Source: Massilia niastensis DSM 21313 (GTDB lineage Bacteria; Pseudomonadota; Gammaproteobacteria; Burkholderiales; Burkholderiaceae_D). From it: a stretch of 64,000 nt of DNA. Of this stretch, positions 61,567 through 64,000 are shown one piece after another. The stretch is taken from the NCBI RefSeq assembly GCF_000382345.1, contig NZ_KB908080.1, positions 62,001-126,000 of the forward strand, read 5' to 3'. Under the pieces are notes generated by a model, which worked only from the letters and a program-made list of their open reading frames with translations, was not told the origin of the DNA and searched no databases. The position numbers and the translations under genes were made by a program. Position 1 is the stretch's first letter. Every line of letters begins with the position of its first letter.

Positions 61567-63252
61567 ATGCTGGCCCGCCTCCGCATCGGCCCCAAGCTGC
61601 TGCTCGCGCCCGGCGCCGTGCTGCTCCTGCTGGTCCTGCTGTCCTGGGCCGCCTATGTCGCCATGGTACGCCAGAACGGGTCGCTGGAGAGCATCGTCGG
61701 CCGGCGCGCCACCGGCATGCGCGCCGCCGCCAGCCTGGCGGTCCAGTCGCAGAAGGCGCACGCCGACATCTACCGCCTGCTGAGCTGGGTGGGCGGCAGC
61801 TTCCCGGCCGCGCGCACCGAACCGCTGCGGCGCGACATCCTGGTCCAGCACAGCCGGATCCAGGACGGCTTCGACGCGCTGGCCCGGGCGACGGCGCCCG
61901 GCAGCGAGCGCGGCCAGGTGGAGCAGGCCGGGGCGGCGCACCGCGCCTATGCGCGCGCGGTGCGCGACGTGATCGACCTGGCGCCGCTGGACGGCTCGAT
62001 CGGCGCCAACGCCATGCTCAAGGCCGAGGGCGCGTTTACCGTGGTCGCGCAGCGCCTGGCCGAGCTGGCGGCGATCGAAGAGACGCTGTCGCGCCAGGCC
62101 GCCAGCCGCGCGCGCGCCGACTTCCGCCTGATCGCGCTGCTGATGCCGGCCGTGGTGCTGCTCGCGATCGCCCTGTCGCTGGCGATCACGTTCGCGGTGC
62201 GGCGCCGGCTGCTGGCCGAGATCCACGACATCAAGGCGGCCGCCAGCGGGCTGGCGAGCGGCGACCTGACGGTGCGCGAGCGCAGCTACGGCGACGACGA
62301 GATCGGCGACACCGCGCGCGCGCTCGACGCCAGCATCCGCAACCTGAACGGCACCCTGCGCGGCGTCCTCGATTGCGCGCGCCTGATCGGCGCCGCCTCG
62401 CGCGACATCAAGCTGGGCAACCTGAGCCTGGGCAGCCGCGCCGTGTATCGAGCCGGCGCGATGACGCATGCCGCCGGCTCGATGCAGGAGCTGGCGGCCA
62501 CCGTCAGCCTGACCGCCGACAGCGCGCTGGCGGCGAACCAGGCGGCCGCCGCGATGGGCAGCGCGCTCGACCAGGGCGGCGGCGTGGTGGAGCGGCTGGT
62601 GGCGACCCTGGAATCGGGCAAGCGCAGCGCGCAGCGGGTGGTGGAAATCGTCGACCAGCTCGACCTGGTCGCCGGCGAGACCGGGACCCTGGCGCTGAAC
62701 GCGGCCCTGGATGCGGCGCGCGCGGCGCCCGGCGGGCCTTGCGGGGCGGCTGGCGTGGCGGCGGTCGCATCCGGCGTGCGCGCGCTGGCGCGGCGCGTGG
62801 CCGCGGCATCGACCGAGATCCGCGCCCTGGCGGCGCAGTCGGTGGCCGAGATCGACGGCGGGGCCGCCTGGGCGGCGCAGGCCGGCAACAGCATGGACAG
62901 GATCGCCGGCGCGGTGCGCCAGGTGGAGGACATCGTGAACCGCATCGGCGCGGCCAGCGCCGGCCAGGCCAGCGGACTGCTGGAAGTGAACCAGGCGATC
63001 GTGCGGATGGACCAGGTGACGCGCCAGAACTCCGGCCTGGTCGAGGAAGCGGCGGCCGCGGCGCGCACCCTGCAGCTGCAGGCGCTGGCGCTGTCGCGCG
63101 CAGTGGCGGGGTTCCGGCTCGGCGAGCCGGACGGCGTGGCGGACGCGCCGCCCGCGCCGTCAAAAGAAAACGGCGGCCCCCCGCGCGAATTGCCGCGGGA
63201 ACGCCGCCGTCATCCGGCATCCCACCTGTGGCTCGCCTCGAGCCGCAAGTAG
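61567..63252 (+). CDS. Methyl-accepting chemotaxis-like protein, degenerate signalling tip
   Basis: 561 residues. TM1 near 10-35 (LLLAPGAVLLLLVLLSWAAYVAM), a periplasmic four-helix domain (about 36-190), TM2 (LIALLMPAVVLLAIALSLAITFAV) and a HAMP-like stretch (LLAEIHDIKAAASGLASGDLTV). The coiled-coil signalling domain follows. The highly conserved tip of receptors (EAARAGEQGRGFAVVASEVR) is altered here: DAARAAPGG-PCGAAGVAAVASGVRALAR, with loss of the Glu and of RGF. It may therefore bind CheA/CheW badly or not at all. Its last ~30 codons contain the terminator of the convergent gcvP. Confidence 0.78.
   Translation: MLARLRIGPKLLLAPGAVLLLLVLLSWAAYVAMVRQNGSLESIVGRRATGMRAAASLAVQSQKAHADIYRLLSWVGGSFPAARTEPLRRDILVQHSRIQDGFDALARATAPGSERGQVEQAGAAHRAYARAVRDVIDLAPLDGSIGANAMLKAEGAFTVVAQRLAELAAIEETLSRQAASRARADFRLIALLMPAVVLLAIALSLAITFAVRRRLLAEIHDIKAAASGLASGDLTVRERSYGDDEIGDTARALDASIRNLNGTLRGVLDCARLIGAASRDIKLGNLSLGSRAVYRAGAMTHAAGSMQELAATVSLTADSALAANQAAAAMGSALDQGGGVVERLVATLESGKRSAQRVVEIVDQLDLVAGETGTLALNAALDAARAAPGGPCGAAGVAAVASGVRALARRVAAASTEIRALAAQSVAEIDGGAAWAAQAGNSMDRIAGAVRQVEDIVNRIGAASAGQASGLLEVNQAIVRMDQVTRQNSGLVEEAAAAARTLQLQALALSRAVAGFRLGEPDGVADAPPAPSKENGGPPRELPRERRRHPASHLWLASSRK
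63170..63210 (-). terminator. Probable gcvP terminator inside the chemoreceptor 3' end
   Basis: ACGGCGGC (63170-63177) pairs with GCCGCCGT (63203-63210), with an inner CCCGCG/CGCGGG. On the minus strand it is followed by TTTTCTTTT (63161-63169). It lies just past the gcvP stop at 63260 and inside the coding region of the convergent receptor. Confidence 0.65.
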
Positions 63253-63259
63253 GACGGAT

Positions 63260-64000
63260 TTACTCGTAGTCGCTGATCGGCGCGCAGCCGCAGAACAGGT
63301 TACGGTCGCCGTACACGTTGTCGGCGCGGCCGACCGGCGGCCAGTACTTCTGCTTGCGCAGCGAAGCGACCGGGAAGGCCGCCACTTCGCGCGAGTAGCC
63401 GTGCTTCCAGTCGTCGGCGGTGACCACTTCCGCGGTGTGCGGAGCGCCCTTGAGCGGGTTGTCCATGCGGTCGTACTCGCCGCGCTCGACCTTGATGATC
63501 TCGGCGTGGATCGTGATCATCGCCTCGATGAAGCGGTCCAGTTCGGCCTTCGACTCGGACTCGGTCGGCTCGATCATCAGCGTGCCCGGCACCGGGAAGC
63601 TCATGGTCGGGGCGTGGAAGCCGAAGTCCATCAGGCGCTTGGCCACGTCTTCGTTCGAGATGCCGGTCTTGTCCTGCAGCGGGCGCAGGTCGATGATGCA
63701 CTCGTGCGCGACCAGGCCGTCGTGGCCGGTGTACAGCACCGGGTAGTGCGGGGCCAGGCGGCGGGCGATGTAGTTGGCGTTCAGGATCGCCACTTCGGTC
63801 GCCTGGGTCAGGCCCTCGGCGCCCATCATCGCGATGTACATCCAAGAGATCGGCAGGATGGAGGCCGAGCCGTAGGCCGCCGCGCTGACCGCGCCGATGC
63901 CGGCTTCGTCGCGCACGTAGCCGGTCGAGAGCTGGTTCGGCAGGAACTTCGCCAGGTGCGCGCCGACGCCGATCGGGCCCACGCCCGGTCCGCCGCCGCC
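63260..64000 (-). CDS. gcvP: Glycine dehydrogenase (decarboxylating) GcvP, C-terminal part, cut by window edge
   Basis: About 246 residues are visible; the frame runs to the right edge. It reads as the C-terminus of P-protein: [61 protein letters not shown] and [26 protein letters not shown]-protein is the PLP enzyme of the glycine cleavage system. The PLP lysine lies outside the window. The gene ends TAA at 63260, convergent with the chemoreceptor. Confidence 0.95.
   Translation of the reverse strand, partial: GGGGPGVGPIGVGAHLAKFLPNQLSTGYVRDEAGIGAVSAAAYGSASILPISWMYIAMMGAEGLTQATEVAILNANYIARRLAPHYPVLYTGHDGLVAHECIIDLRPLQDKTGISNEDVAKRLMDFGFHAPTMSFPVPGTLMIEPTESESKAELDRFIEAMITIHAEIIKVERGEYDRMDNPLKGAPHTAEVVTADDWKHGYSREVAAFPVASLRKQKYWPPVGRADNVYGDRNLFCGCAPISDYE

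Noticed and set aside
1-64000. CRISPR array
   Set aside because: No set of regularly spaced 24-40-bp direct repeats is seen anywhere in the window.

Overview
The window is a GC-rich chromosomal stretch from a betaproteobacterium, most likely an Oxalobacteraceae member of the Massilia/Janthinobacterium type. This is inferred from the gene content and order: thrS-infC-rpmI-rplT-pheS-pheT-ihfA-merR, monofunctional relA, dctA, scoAB plus bdhA (3-hydroxybutyrate/ketone-body use) and a pilE-fimT-pilV-pilW-pilX-pilY1 minor pilin operon. The family placement is my inference from memory of these families; no database was searched.

Layout. 1-10.5 kb: SMP-30 lactonase (cut by the left edge) divergent from a Tat-exported Gfo/Idh oxidoreductase; a polar amino-acid binding protein and permease without an ATPase; a PAS-GGDEF-EAL protein; a Q/G-rich disordered small protein; an exported esterase with ETF-ubiquinone oxidoreductase; an SDR and a thioesterase. 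10.5-18.5 kb: PAS-LuxR regulator, scoAB, a BlaI/M56-TonB pair with a clear TAGAC-N6-GTCTA operator, a 217-bp inverted-repeat (MITE-like) element, dctA, an exported amidohydrolase and bdhA. 18.5-28 kb: hydrolase-ridA-relA operon, an MCE (MlaE/MlaD/lipoprotein) operon lacking an ATPase, a monooxygenase-like small protein, two genes broken by one deletion (PfpI and LysR), a thioredoxin-reductase-like flavoprotein and a CDF metal exporter. 28.2-36.4 kb: tRNA-Val(GAC) and the translation cluster. 36.6-42 kb: a NarL-type response regulator with a CHASE3 kinase, a Crp/Fnr regulator and an OmpR-type regulator with its kinase. 42-50 kb: the translationally coupled minor pilin operon ending in PilY1; 50-51.8 kb prfC.

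From about 51.9 to 56.5 kb the sequence becomes AT-richer and mosaic. Small unrelated genes (GNAT, ABM-like, a Rossmann/SLOG-type protein fused to membrane helices, a two-helix membrane protein, a YwqG-like protein) are separated by degenerate copies of a ~30-bp palindromic motif, with an IS1182-type transposase remnant. This is the accessory region of the window. After it come a PhoD-like phosphatase, a bacterial PH-domain protein, a DUF3108 protein, an outer-membrane barrel, a degenerate chemoreceptor and the 3' end of gcvP (cut by the right edge).

Most promising signals: (i) four 7-bp direct repeats at exact 11-bp spacing directly upstream of pilE and directly downstream of the OmpR-type two-component operon, suggesting that this pair controls the pilin operon; (ii) the SLOG-like/transmembrane fusion protein at 53.6 kb, which has the architecture of a nucleotide-sensing membrane effector; (iii) the 27-bp inverted-repeat element carrying a small coding phrase between two BlaI-type operators; (iv) a structured element at 11.2 kb whose 13-bp core recurs behind the tRNA at 28.3 kb.
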